Below, in pieces: positions 40,467-49,201 of a DNA stretch of 64,000 nt. How positions within the stretch are numbered: the stretch's first letter is position 1; the number at the start of each line of letters is the position of its first letter. Under the pieces are notes generated by a model that did not search any database, was not told the origin of the DNA, and saw only the letters and a program-made list of their open reading frames with translations. Source of the stretch: an uncultured Bacilli bacterium (GTDB lineage: Bacteria; Bacillota_I; Bacilli_A; RFN20; DUOF01). Where the stretch lies: positions 868,001 through 932,000 of the forward strand of contig CAKPSD010000001.1 in the NCBI GenBank assembly GCA_934183255.1, given 5' to 3'. The position numbers and the translations under genes were made by a program.

Positions 40467-41897
40467 TTATTTATCGTTGTAGCACAAAATATAATTGATA
40501 CTAGAACTAATGATTTTTACATCATTAGTTTTTTCTTTATTTTCATAATCTTTTTTAGAAATAATAATATATGAATTACTAGTGCTTAAAAAAGATTCAT
40601 ATCCTCCATTTGTTATAATTGTGTTAGTGCTCCATTCTGTACATAAGAGTATGTTTTGTTTTGGTGAAGTTTGATTGTTTACTTCATAATAAATAATTGT
40701 GTCTTTTATATTTAAAGTAGAAATAAATTGTTGTAATTCATTTGGCTTTTGAATAAAACATACTGTTATTAGTGATCCTAGTAAACAGGCGATAATGCAT
40801 GTTTTTATAATTATATTATATGTTTTAAAATTTTTTTCTTTTTTGAAACGGATTACTTTTTCTTCGCAAAGATAAGAAGACGCTGCAATAATAAGTGGTG
40901 GACAACAAGGATATATATACCAAGTTATTTTTGTTTTAGCAAAGGCATACAAAATAAAAATAGATAGGAATGATATTAAGCAAAGTTTATCAAGATTAGT
41001 AAATTTTTCTTTCTTTTTATACTTAATTATTAGTGACCAAGTGAAAATAACTAAACATAAAAATTGAGAAAAATTAAATAGTAGTTTGCTAGTATAATAG
41101 AAAGGATATCCATTATGGCCTTCGATAGAGTTAGATGAACGATTTAATAAATCATATTCTAACATTCCCTTAAAAAAGGTAATTCCATCAAAACTATATC
41201 TTAGTGTTGCCCAAATAGAAATAGGGATAATAGCACATAGAATTGCTGTTATGTATTGCCACCATTTAATTATTTTGTATTCTTTTGTGAAAAGCCAATA
41301 GAAGAATAAGCAAGGTAAAAAGATAAAAGCATGCCAACTTTTTGTTAAAAAGGCTAGTGAAAACATTAATCCATATAAATTTAACCAATTAGGGTTTTCA
41401 TTTGATAATCCTAAAGAAATTATTGCGATTCCAAAAAACATAACAAATATTGAGTCTGCATCTCCAGCTCTTACAAAGTGTTTGGCAAAGAAAAAGTAAC
41501 AACTTGAGTATAATAAAAGTGATACTAAACTAGCTTTTTCTCCAACTTTCTTTTTTAAAAATAAAGAAGTACATATAGCTAATATTAGGTATGCTATTAC
41601 AGAAAAGAATCGCATTCCAAAGGCATTATATCCAAATATTTTATATCCTAGTATGATAGCATAATATGAAATAGGAGGTTTTAAATTCCAATAATCAAGT
41701 TTTCCTCCATAATAATTTGCTATATAGTTGTTTTGCATAATCATTTCATAAGCATTTACTCCATGTCTAGCTTCATCCCATGAATTAACGGCATAAGTTC
41801 CTAAATTTATAAAACAGATAATTGTTAATAGCGTTAATAAAGTAGTAAAAGTAATCCAATAATGGCTTTTTATAAAATTTTTAATTTTTTCTATCAT
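40467..41897 (-). CDS. GT39/ArnT-like membrane glycosyltransferase
   Basis: A 476-aa protein with about ten to eleven membrane helices. The first loop contains WDEARHGVNAYEM, carrying the catalytic Asp-Glu pattern of the PMT/ArnT (GT-C) fold, followed by YWNLKPPISYYAIILG. These enzymes transfer sugars from polyprenyl-phosphate donors to proteins or lipids on the outer face of the membrane. There is no neighbouring glycan cluster, so the acceptor is unknown. It ends in a short soluble domain. Confidence 0.85.
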   Translation of the reverse strand: MIEKIKNFIKSHYWITFTTLLTLLTIICFINLGTYAVNSWDEARHGVNAYEMIMQNNYIANYYGGKLDYWNLKPPISYYAIILGYKIFGYNAFGMRFFSVIAYLILAICTSLFLKKKVGEKASLVSLLLYSSCYFFFAKHFVRAGDADSIFVMFFGIAIISLGLSNENPNWLNLYGLMFSLAFLTKSWHAFIFLPCLFFYWLFTKEYKIIKWWQYITAILCAIIPISIWATLRYSFDGITFFKGMLEYDLLNRSSNSIEGHNGYPFYYTSKLLFNFSQFLCLVIFTWSLIIKYKKKEKFTNLDKLCLISFLSIFILYAFAKTKITWYIYPCCPPLIIAASSYLCEEKVIRFKKEKNFKTYNIIIKTCIIACLLGSLITVCFIQKPNELQQFISTLNIKDTIIYYEVNNQTSPKQNILLCTEWSTNTIITNGGYESFLSTSNSYIIISKKDYENKEKTNDVKIISSSINYILCYNDK

Positions 41898-41970
41898 AAT
41901 ATTCTCCCTGCTTGATGTTACCTATCAACTTATTTTCTCATTTTAGTAATTTGATTGTCAATTTTATATG

Positions 41971-41999
41971 TTGACAATATAAAATTGTTTTTGTATTAT
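41971..41999 (+). promoter_or_regulatory. Consensus sigma-A promoter with long leader before the DUF84 gene
   Basis: TTGACA (41971-41976) and TATTAT (41994-41999) are exactly 17 bp apart, the strongest promoter-like site in this part. The predicted transcript has a leader of about 165 bases before the ATG at 42174. The rest of the 41,898-42,173 gap is this leader. Confidence 0.7.
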
Positions 42000-42173
42000 A
42001 TATTCACAATCTCGTATGGTCCATTCCAGATTGGTGTTAGTGGGAATATTTGAAAGAATCTTCTTATGAATGGCAATGAAACAAACAATACTTCTTGGCT
42101 GTGTTTTATTGTTTTATAAGTAGATTTTTTTTATTAACAGCTAATAATACTTTTTTGGAAAGGGAGAGATAAA

Positions 42174-42707
42174 ATGAAAGTATTAATAGGGACTAAAAAT
42201 CCAGGTAAAATTAAAGGAGCAAAGATGGCTTTTGATAACTATTTTAATAGTTATGAAATCGATGGAATTAATGTACCATCTGAGGTTAGTGATCAACCTA
42301 TAAATGATGACACTTATTTAGGAGCATATAACAGAGTAAAAAATGTTAGAGAATATGCTAGACAAATGAATATAAAAGCTGATTATTATGTAGCTATTGA
42401 ATCAGGATTAGTTAAAATGTTTAATCACTATTTTATTACTAATGTAGCAGTTATTTCTGATAATAAAGGTTATATTAGTGTAGGTAATAGTGCTAGTTTT
42501 CCAGTGCCTGAAAAATATGTTAAGGATATAACTAAAAGAACTTTAGGAAAAGTTATGGATGAAATATTTAATGAGAGTGATCTTAGAAGTTCTACTGGAG
42601 GAATAGGAATTTTAACTCATGATAAAATAACTAGAATAGATTTAAATTATGAGGCATTTACAATGGCCTTAACTCAATTTGTTAATGGTAATGTTTGGAA
42701 AGATTAG
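42174..42707 (+). CDS. Inosine/xanthosine triphosphatase (YjjX/DUF84)
   Basis: A 177-aa house-cleaning nucleotidase. The family start VLIGTKNPGKIKGAKMAF, VAIESGL, and the C-terminal DLRSSTGGIGILTHDKITR block are all present. It hydrolyses ITP/XTP and keeps damaged purines out of nucleic acids. A GGGAGAG site precedes the ATG. It is controlled by a strong promoter and an unexplained long leader. Confidence 0.88.
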   Translation: MKVLIGTKNPGKIKGAKMAFDNYFNSYEIDGINVPSEVSDQPINDDTYLGAYNRVKNVREYARQMNIKADYYVAIESGLVKMFNHYFITNVAVISDNKGYISVGNSASFPVPEKYVKDITKRTLGKVMDEIFNESDLRSSTGGIGILTHDKITRIDLNYEAFTMALTQFVNGNVWKD

Positions 42708-42785
42708 TTAGTATGTTATTATAATGTTGAGTTAATAGAAAACTTATTAGAAAAATTATATAAAAATTTTTTAAGGAGAAGGAAA

Positions 42786-43535
42786 ATGGCTGATTTTATA
42801 AACTTAACATTAGATAATATAGATAATGAGCATTTGTGTTGTATTATTCGCAGTAAAGCTTTACATCCAGGAGTAGAAGAAAAAAGAAAATGGTTAAAAG
42901 AAAGGCTAAAAGAAGGACATGCTTTTAGAAAGTTGGATGCTAAAGCTACAGTTTTTGTAGAGTATGCACCATTAGAAAAAGCATGGGTTCCAATTGAAGG
43001 AAGTAACTATTACTATATATATTGCTTATGGGTTTTAGGAGACTTTAAAGGAAAAGGATATGGAAAGAGTCTAATGGAGTATGTTATAGATGATGCTAGA
43101 AGAAATAATAAAAGTGGTATTTGTTTATTAGGATCTAAAAAGCAAAAAACTTGGTTGCAAGATCAAACGTTTGCTAAAAAATTTGGTTTTGAAGTAGTGG
43201 ATACTACTAGTAATGATTATGAATTGCTTGCTTTATCTTTTGATGGGAGTTTTCCTAGGTTTAGTGAAAAAGCTAAAACTTTAAAGATAGATAATGATGA
43301 ATTAACTATTTATTATGATAGTCAATGCCCATATACTTATCAAACAATTGAAATAATTAGAAACTATTGTAATGATAATAAAATTCCTTGTTCTATAATT
43401 AAAGTAAATAGTTTACAAGAAGCTAAAAGTTTGTCATGTGTATTTAATAATTATGCTGTTTTTTATAAAGGAAAGTTTGAAACAGTTAATTTATTAGATT
43501 TAAATTATTTGAAAAGAATATTGAAGAAAGGATGA
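42786..43535 (+). CDS. GNAT acetyltransferase with YoaP-like C-terminal domain
   Basis: A 249-aa two-domain protein. Residues about 1-165 form a GNAT fold with the acetyl-CoA motif GDFKGKGYGKSLMEYV. Residues about 170-249 form a thioredoxin-like YoaP domain with CPYTYQTIEII. The pairing is the known YoaP arrangement, whose substrate is unsettled. AAGGAGAAGG precedes the ATG. The stop overlaps the next gene's first possible start. Confidence 0.85.
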   Translation: MADFINLTLDNIDNEHLCCIIRSKALHPGVEEKRKWLKERLKEGHAFRKLDAKATVFVEYAPLEKAWVPIEGSNYYYIYCLWVLGDFKGKGYGKSLMEYVIDDARRNNKSGICLLGSKKQKTWLQDQTFAKKFGFEVVDTTSNDYELLALSFDGSFPRFSEKAKTLKIDNDELTIYYDSQCPYTYQTIEIIRNYCNDNKIPCSIIKVNSLQEAKSLSCVFNNYAVFYKGKFETVNLLDLNYLKRILKKG

Positions 43536-43540
43536 GACAA

Positions 43541-44155
43541 ATGGATATAAGAAAATTAGAAGAGAAAGATGCTAAAGCGTTTTCTGAATTAATAGTTGAT
43601 ATGTATTCTCATTTAGACAATCTAGAGTGGTTTACACCTATGCCTTATGATTTAGATAATGTAAAAGGTATGATTATTAATCCTAGGTTTTACATAATTG
43701 GAGCATTTATTAATGATAAATTAGTGGGTGTTAGTTCTTTAGATTATAAGTGTGGGAAATTAATAGGAAAGATAGATTTTCCAAGTGAGTGTGATACTAG
43801 TAAATTAGTGGAAATAGGTTTTAATTTAGTTCATTATGATTATAGAGGAAACAAGATAATGCAAAAACTTATTGATTTCCTTTTAGAAAAGATAAAAAAT
43901 GATGGGTTCGAATGGGCTTTTACTAAAGTTCATGAAGATAATATTGCTAGTAATAAATCATGTGAAAATAAGGGCTTTAAAAAATGGTGCCATTATACTA
44001 AAGTAGTAAATAAACAAGAGTTTGAAATGTTAGCGAGTCAATCATTTTTTAGTAAAATTGGTAAAGAGAATGCTATTAAAACATTAGAGAAGTTTAAAGA
44101 TAGGGAAGATATAATAGTTGAATATAATATACTTGTCCAAAAAATAAAGGGGTAA
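43541..44155 (+). CDS. GNAT-family N-acetyltransferase
   Basis: About 204 aa, starting MDIRKLEEKDAKAFSEL at ATG 43541 (ATG 43532 overlaps the previous stop as ATGA and is also possible). The GNAT core has YDYRGNKIMQKLIDFLLEK as acetyl-CoA loop and HEDNIASNKSCENKGFK as beta-6/7 region. The acceptor is unknown. It is coupled to the preceding acetyltransferase. Confidence 0.85.
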   Translation: MDIRKLEEKDAKAFSELIVDMYSHLDNLEWFTPMPYDLDNVKGMIINPRFYIIGAFINDKLVGVSSLDYKCGKLIGKIDFPSECDTSKLVEIGFNLVHYDYRGNKIMQKLIDFLLEKIKNDGFEWAFTKVHEDNIASNKSCENKGFKKWCHYTKVVNKQEFEMLASQSFFSKIGKENAIKTLEKFKDREDIIVEYNILVQKIKG

Positions 44156-44178
44156 ATCATTTTTACCCCTTATCTTTT
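44141..44178. terminator. Bidirectional terminator between converging genes
   Basis: AAGGGGTAAA (44147-44156) pairs with TTTACCCCTT (44162-44171), with an A-rich left side and T-rich right side. It overlaps the ends of both genes. Confidence 0.85.
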
Positions 44179-44694
44179 ATATGTATTATTCATTTTTTCT
44201 AATATTAGTTTAACTGGTTTTTCTAATTCATATCTATATTGTTTTGAATTTTCTAATAGTTTTTTAAATGTGTTTGAATCTAGCAAGTCTGAATAATGTA
44301 TTTCTTTTTTTACTGAAGCATCATAAATTTTATAATAATACTCTTTATCAAAAATAAGTTTAGATGTAGTGTCATATACTAGATTATCTTTTTCAACCCA
44401 ACTATGTTCAAATACATCTAAATAATCATCATTACGCGAACTATTTAATTTATTTAGACTTCCTATAATTAGGGTACTATCTTCCATACACCTAGTTAAT
44501 AAAAGAGCATAATAATAGCATTTTCCAGATGTTTCTTGTCCTCTTAGTGCTATTCCAAAAGGTTCATTAATATAAATGGTTTTTAGTGAATCATAAAAAT
44601 CATTATTAAATGGCTTAGCTTTCTTATGAAATAAAGCTTTTTTTGCAAATTTTGTGAAGAAATAATCTTCTTGTTCTTTTCTTATATATTTCAT
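44170..44694 (-). CDS. Hypothetical protein with transglutaminase-like Cys-His-Asp pattern
   Basis: A 174-aa soluble protein, not recognised by family. Spaced residues suggest a papain/transglutaminase-like triad: Cys in SGKCYYYALLLTRCM (start of a helix, as in these folds), His in VFEHSWVEKD, and Asp in LVYDTTSKLIF. The order and spacing fit a small transglutaminase-like core. No signal peptide is present. The triad is read by eye and remains unproven. Confidence 0.55.
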   Translation of the reverse strand: MKYIRKEQEDYFFTKFAKKALFHKKAKPFNNDFYDSLKTIYINEPFGIALRGQETSGKCYYYALLLTRCMEDSTLIIGSLNKLNSSRNDDYLDVFEHSWVEKDNLVYDTTSKLIFDKEYYYKIYDASVKKEIHYSDLLDSNTFKKLLENSKQYRYELEKPVKLILEKMNNTYKR

Positions 44695-44737
44695 GTTTAT
44701 TATTTTATCATAATAAAGACTATTTTCAACAATTATT

Positions 44738-47608
44738 TTAGTTAGCTCTTTTAAATTTCTTTTTTAAAATACATATTAATAAAAGGATTGGAGTAACTAG
44801 TAAAAAAGCATATGTTAATGGTTTTAATAGTGATAATAAATTGTTTTTAGCAGATGGTGTTGTAGTAGTGTCTACAAGTGCATAATCATTTAATTCATTA
44901 GTATATACTAAAGCATATTTTTCATTATCTATAGTTACTATATCAAAGCTTTCTTTTTCTATTTTATTTTCTTTAATGCTATATAAAATAGTGCTTTTAA
45001 TATCAAAACTTTTAGGTATTTTTAGATATGTTTTTGTTAGAGCAGAAGATAGTAAATTTTGATTAGTTGATAAGTCCTCTATTTGCAATTTTATAATATC
45101 TAAAAGTTTATATTTTTTTATTTGATTTGATATTGCAGCATAGTTAGAACTGCTTTTTTCTACTAGAGTTACAGTAAGCTTTTTGTTGCTTAAATATTTT
45201 TTGTTTCCATCAATTATTGCTATTTTGTTATTATCTGATAAGAAACCTTCTTGACTGTTTCCTTTTATGCGTATTATTAAATCTTTATTAGGCATTATTA
45301 TAGTAATGTCTGTAGATTTATATGAAACGCCATTTATTAATATTTCATTTATTTCATATTTAGATGATGAAAATATATTGATATTTAATTTGCTATTTTC
45401 TTTTATGTAATTACCATTTTTTATTTGAGTGTTATTACTTTTTATTTCAATATTGTAATTGCTATTTTCTTCATAGAAGATTAAAAAATCTGTTTTTGTT
45501 TTATAATAAGTGATAACAAGATCAGAATCAGCTACTTCATACAATTCATTATTTAATACTTTTTTACCATTAATTGCTACATCTACTTTATAGTGATCAA
45601 CCATATCATATGTAATTAAAAGTATATCTCCAGCATACACTTTATCATTTTGCGATAGCTCTTTAGAATCTCTATAAACTTTAACATTATTAGGGATTAG
45701 GATACTGTAGTTTATTTTAGTAAATTCTGCATAAATTACAATATCATCATCAGGCATAGTGAAATTAGAAAATGATAAAGATATTTCATTTTTAGTATTA
45801 TTTGTAGATGTTACATAGTAAAGCTTTGATAAGTAATAGCCTTTTTTAGAAATTATATCTTCTATAATTATTAAATCGCCATAATCAGCAACATATTTAT
45901 TTAAAATGATATCACTATCTGTTTTAATTACATAACTAGTTTTTTCTAATGTGATATTTAAAATTATATTTTGATTAGGCATAAAAAAAGATAAGTTTTC
46001 AACATCTATGCTTACCTTTTCTAGCGATTCATTTAAATAATATATTTCTTTTATTTTATATCCTTTTTCTAAGGATAATAAAAGAGATAATTTGTCGTTA
46101 AAATTAGATTTATAGATATCATTGTTTTTTAAATTTTTTGTTTCATTTATAGTTACAAAAGTATTAGTGTTATTAATAAGTAAACGCACAAAAAAACTTT
46201 CATTATAAATGTTATATGATGCATTTGAAATTACTGTTAGTGCATTAGTACTTTTTGTTAAGTTTTCCTTAGGTATTCTAATAGTTATTTTTTCTGAAGT
46301 GCTTAAAGAGGAAGTGCCACTAATTAATATATAAGCAGAATGATTGTTTATACGAGTAACTTTTTGAATTAAACCTTTAGGTAAATTGGTAATCCAATCA
46401 TTTGTTAGTTTTTCTTTAAAAGTATCGTTTTCTAAAGTTATAACTATCTTTTCATTTATTTTATCTTTATAAGTAATGGCGCTTATTGTGTTAGATGAAG
46501 ATGAAGCACCTATATATTCAAATCTTATTTCTCCATTATTTGAGTAAATAGTATTGTTGTTTAAATTGCCTAATATTAATTGAGTATTAGTATTTTCTTC
46601 ATCATAAAAAACTATCTTTTCATATTTTGAATTTTTAAAATAATCTTTAATAGATATAGTTCCTCCGGTTAAATTTAAAATACTACTAGCATTCAAAGCG
46701 TAATTATTTTTTGAAGATAAATTTATGTTAGAATCACCAAGCATTTCTAATAATTCATTTGATTTTAAGCATTCTTTGCTTACATTTATAGAAACATTGC
46801 TATTTAATATTTTTATTTTTGAATTAGATGTAATTCCAATCGAATCTTTGCTATTAGAAATAATTTGTAAAGTACTTTCTTTTAGGAGAGTATTAGTTGC
46901 TACTTTTATACTCGTTGTAGAGTTTAATATTTCTAATTTACTATTATAAGAGCTAAAAGAAGTAGAAGATATTCCTGTGCCAAAATTATTCATATTTATA
47001 GATATTTTATTTTTGGTTAATATATTTAATTCATTACTTTCAATAGCGATAGAATTAGTTGATGAAGTTTGTGAATTGATATTTAGTTTGCTGTTATCTT
47101 GAATTGTAATATTGTTGGCTTTTATACTTGTCACAGAAGTAGAAGAAACCATTTTAATGTTAATATTAACTTCTTCTTTTATGATAAGGTTTCCTTCAAT
47201 ATCAATAGCTTTTATTCCTTCGTTATTTTGATTAGATATTTCTATATTTAATGAACCATCACCTTTTATTTCTAGATTACACAATGCTTTGATTAAGGAG
47301 GTATTATAAATGTTTATATCTATATATAAAGTGTTAGTTCCTTTTAGAATTAAAGTTGAATCATAGCTATTAAATTGAAGTGTAGTTCCTTTATAATTGT
47401 TTAGGGATAAAGTGTTAGTGGCACTAGTGTATTTATAATTATCACCACTTAAATCTTCTTTATCTAAAACAAGTTTATAATGCGTTGCATCAGCGTGAGT
47501 GGTATCAGAAAATTTAGGTAATATAAAACAAATTGTTACTAATAATAATGCAAAAATAAAGCTAATAGCAGTTAATTTACTGTTATGCTTTTGTGATTTT
47601 GATTTCAT
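44738..47608 (-). CDS. Large cell-surface protein, beta-solenoid-like N-terminal half
   Basis: A 956-aa protein with a signal peptide (LTAISFIFALLLVTICFILP, cleavage around residue 41). Residues about 45-330 are a long run of short Asn/Ser/Ile-rich strands (repeated L-x-I-x-x-N/S), typical of a beta-helix and of DUF4353-like carbohydrate-binding domains. Residues about 440-760 contain repeated modules with DYGDLIII and FTMPDDDI / VIMPNKDLIIRI marks (InlB B/MucBP-like or Listeria-type repeats). A C-terminal membrane helix and KKKFKRAN tail anchor it; there is no LPXTG. GGAGGAG precedes the ATG. A role in adhesion is plausible. Confidence 0.7.
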   Translation of the reverse strand: MKSKSQKHNSKLTAISFIFALLLVTICFILPKFSDTTHADATHYKLVLDKEDLSGDNYKYTSATNTLSLNNYKGTTLQFNSYDSTLILKGTNTLYIDINIYNTSLIKALCNLEIKGDGSLNIEISNQNNEGIKAIDIEGNLIIKEEVNINIKMVSSTSVTSIKANNITIQDNSKLNINSQTSSTNSIAIESNELNILTKNKISINMNNFGTGISSTSFSSYNSKLEILNSTTSIKVATNTLLKESTLQIISNSKDSIGITSNSKIKILNSNVSINVSKECLKSNELLEMLGDSNINLSSKNNYALNASSILNLTGGTISIKDYFKNSKYEKIVFYDEENTNTQLILGNLNNNTIYSNNGEIRFEYIGASSSSNTISAITYKDKINEKIVITLENDTFKEKLTNDWITNLPKGLIQKVTRINNHSAYILISGTSSLSTSEKITIRIPKENLTKSTNALTVISNASYNIYNESFFVRLLINNTNTFVTINETKNLKNNDIYKSNFNDKLSLLLSLEKGYKIKEIYYLNESLEKVSIDVENLSFFMPNQNIILNITLEKTSYVIKTDSDIILNKYVADYGDLIIIEDIISKKGYYLSKLYYVTSTNNTKNEISLSFSNFTMPDDDIVIYAEFTKINYSILIPNNVKVYRDSKELSQNDKVYAGDILLITYDMVDHYKVDVAINGKKVLNNELYEVADSDLVITYYKTKTDFLIFYEENSNYNIEIKSNNTQIKNGNYIKENSKLNINIFSSSKYEINEILINGVSYKSTDITIIMPNKDLIIRIKGNSQEGFLSDNNKIAIIDGNKKYLSNKKLTVTLVEKSSSNYAAISNQIKKYKLLDIIKLQIEDLSTNQNLLSSALTKTYLKIPKSFDIKSTILYSIKENKIEKESFDIVTIDNEKYALVYTNELNDYALVDTTTTPSAKNNLLSLLKPLTYAFLLVTPILLLICILKKKFKRAN

Positions 47609-48131
47609 ACTTCTCCTCCTTTATTTTAAATGAAAAAAATATTGTCAACTTTTCATCTAAAAGTAAATAGGGGTTTGAAAGAGTGTACAACAACAAAAAA
47701 ATTACTTGTTATATGTGTGTTTTTAACAAAATAAATAATCCTATTTTTCATTGTTTACTCCTCTTTCTGCATGATAAAAATACTTATTAGCTATTTGCGC
47801 CACTAATAAGAAAAAATTATATTGATTATGACTACGATAATATAAGTAATGATCATAAAAATCGCAAATAAAAACATATTTACATCTAAAAATACAATTA
47901 TTTATTTTCATTATTATGTCAATTTATATTATATTTAAAAAAAGAAATATGTAGTACAAAGTATATAATTTTTTACTCACGTTTTAAGCACGTGAGATTT
48001 ATATAATATACACATTTTTTGCATAAATCAACTTATTTGTACAAGAAAATTAAATATTTTTTTTGTAAATATTTTTTGATAAAAAATTATTATTTTATAA
48101 AAGAAATTTTTTTATATTTTATATAAATTAA
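47609..48131. other. AT-rich gene-free stretch with two palindromes
   Basis: No frame with a ribosome site and no RNA signature is visible over 523 bases. Two inverted repeats stand out: CTTATTAG ... CTAATAAG (about 47790-47817, 12-base loop) and CTCACGT ... ACGTGAG (about 47978-47997). Neither has a T run. It probably holds the promoter of the large surface protein gene. Confidence 0.5.
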
Positions 48132-48569
48132 TTAATTTTTAGGTTCTAAATGATAGTTTTTTATATCAACTGGCATTTCATTTAAAGAAATATTTTTTAC
48201 TTTATTTTCACTATTTAGCTCTACTGCTTTAGTGTAATACCAAGTTTTATATTTTAATAACTTTAATACTTTTTGTAGTTCTATTATTTCACTTTCTACT
48301 TTTTCTCTTTGAGTTACAATCATATCTAAACGATTTTGTAATGTTGAATCGCCTTTGCTTGCATAATCTAAAAATTGTTTTATTTCTTTTATTTGCATTC
48401 CAGACTTTTTTAAACATTCTATATAGAAAATGGTGCTTATATCATTATCAGTGAACTTTCTTATTCCATTTTCTCTTTTTATGTTTTTAAGTAATCTTTC
48501 TTTATCGTAATATCGTATTGTTGATATGCTCAAATTAAATTTTTCTGATATGTCTTTTATTGTATACAT
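48132..48569 (-). CDS. MerR-family regulator of the flavodoxin gene
   Basis: A 145-aa regulator with an N-terminal HTH (YTIKDISEKFNLSISTIRYYDKERLL) and a coiled-coil dimer helix (about 85-120), ending without an effector domain, as in small YhdM/SoxR-like MerR proteins. No Cys cluster is visible in the right place for a metal or FeS sensor. It is divergent from the flavodoxin gene, whose promoter has a MerR-type 19-bp spacer. Confidence 0.85.
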   Translation of the reverse strand: MYTIKDISEKFNLSISTIRYYDKERLLKNIKRENGIRKFTDNDISTIFYIECLKKSGMQIKEIKQFLDYASKGDSTLQNRLDMIVTQREKVESEIIELQKVLKLLKYKTWYYTKAVELNSENKVKNISLNEMPVDIKNYHLEPKN

Positions 48570-48602
48570 GGTTACATCTCCTTAAAAAAATTATTAAAAT
48601 AC

Positions 48603-48633
48603 TTGACCTAAAGTTAGGTTTAGGTGGTATAAA
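48603..48633 (+). promoter_or_regulatory. MerR-type promoter of the flavodoxin-DXPS-like operon
   Basis: TTGACC (48603-48608) and TATAAA (48628-48633) are 19 bp apart, with the perfect dyad ACCTAA AG TTAGGT (48606-48619). This is the layout recognised by MerR activators; the MerR gene is divergent next to it. Confidence 0.82.
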
Positions 48634-48704
48634 AAGATAGCATATAAATAATTAAAAATCAATTAAAGAGAAAAATAAGATGTATGCTTGAAAGGAAGAC
48701 AAAT

Positions 48705-49196
48705 ATGAGTAAAACATTAGTAGTTTTTTATAGCTATTCTGGCAATACAAAACTTGTTGCAGAAAAAATTAGAAATAAGCTTAACTGTGACTTATTAGAA
48801 ATTAAACCTGAAATTCCTTTTTCTAGTGATTATCAAATAGTAGTCGATGAATGGCAAAATAATTCTATAAAGAGAGATGTAAAAATTAAGGATATTAATG
48901 TTAATTTAGATTTATATGATAAGATAGTTATAGGTACACCTATTTGGTGGTATACCGTTTCACCTGTGATTACTGCTTTTATAAAAAAGTATGATTTAAA
49001 GAATAAAACTATTTATCCTTTTTATACAAGTGCAGGGTGGTTTGGTAGAGCAGATACTGATTTTAGGAAGTTGTGTGAAAGTGATAAAATTAAGGAATGT
49101 TTAAAAGTTACTTTTGATTCAGATTATTCAAAACATTTGATTATATCAAATGAAAGTGAAATAAATTTATGGATAAATAAAATAGAAAAGGAGTAA
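48705..49196 (+). CDS. Flavodoxin-like protein
   Basis: A 163-aa protein with the FMN phosphate loop VVFYSYSGNTKLVAEKI at the N terminus, then IGTPIWWYTVSPVITAF and FYTSAGWFGRADTDFR, typical of the flavodoxin_4/WrbA-like group. ATG 48705, with AAAGGAAG, is preferred to ATG 48684. It is probably a reductase or electron carrier. The DXPS-like gene starts 5 bases after the stop, so both are under the MerR promoter. Confidence 0.88.
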   Translation: MSKTLVVFYSYSGNTKLVAEKIRNKLNCDLLEIKPEIPFSSDYQIVVDEWQNNSIKRDVKIKDINVNLDLYDKIVIGTPIWWYTVSPVITAFIKKYDLKNKTIYPFYTSAGWFGRADTDFRKLCESDKIKECLKVTFDSDYSKHLIISNESEINLWINKIEKE

Positions 49197-49201
49197 TAGC
49201 G

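Noticed and set aside
47978..47997. parS-like site from CTCACGT/ACGTGAG
   Set aside because: The half sites are separated by an extra spacer and lack the GTTTC/GAAAC ends of parS.
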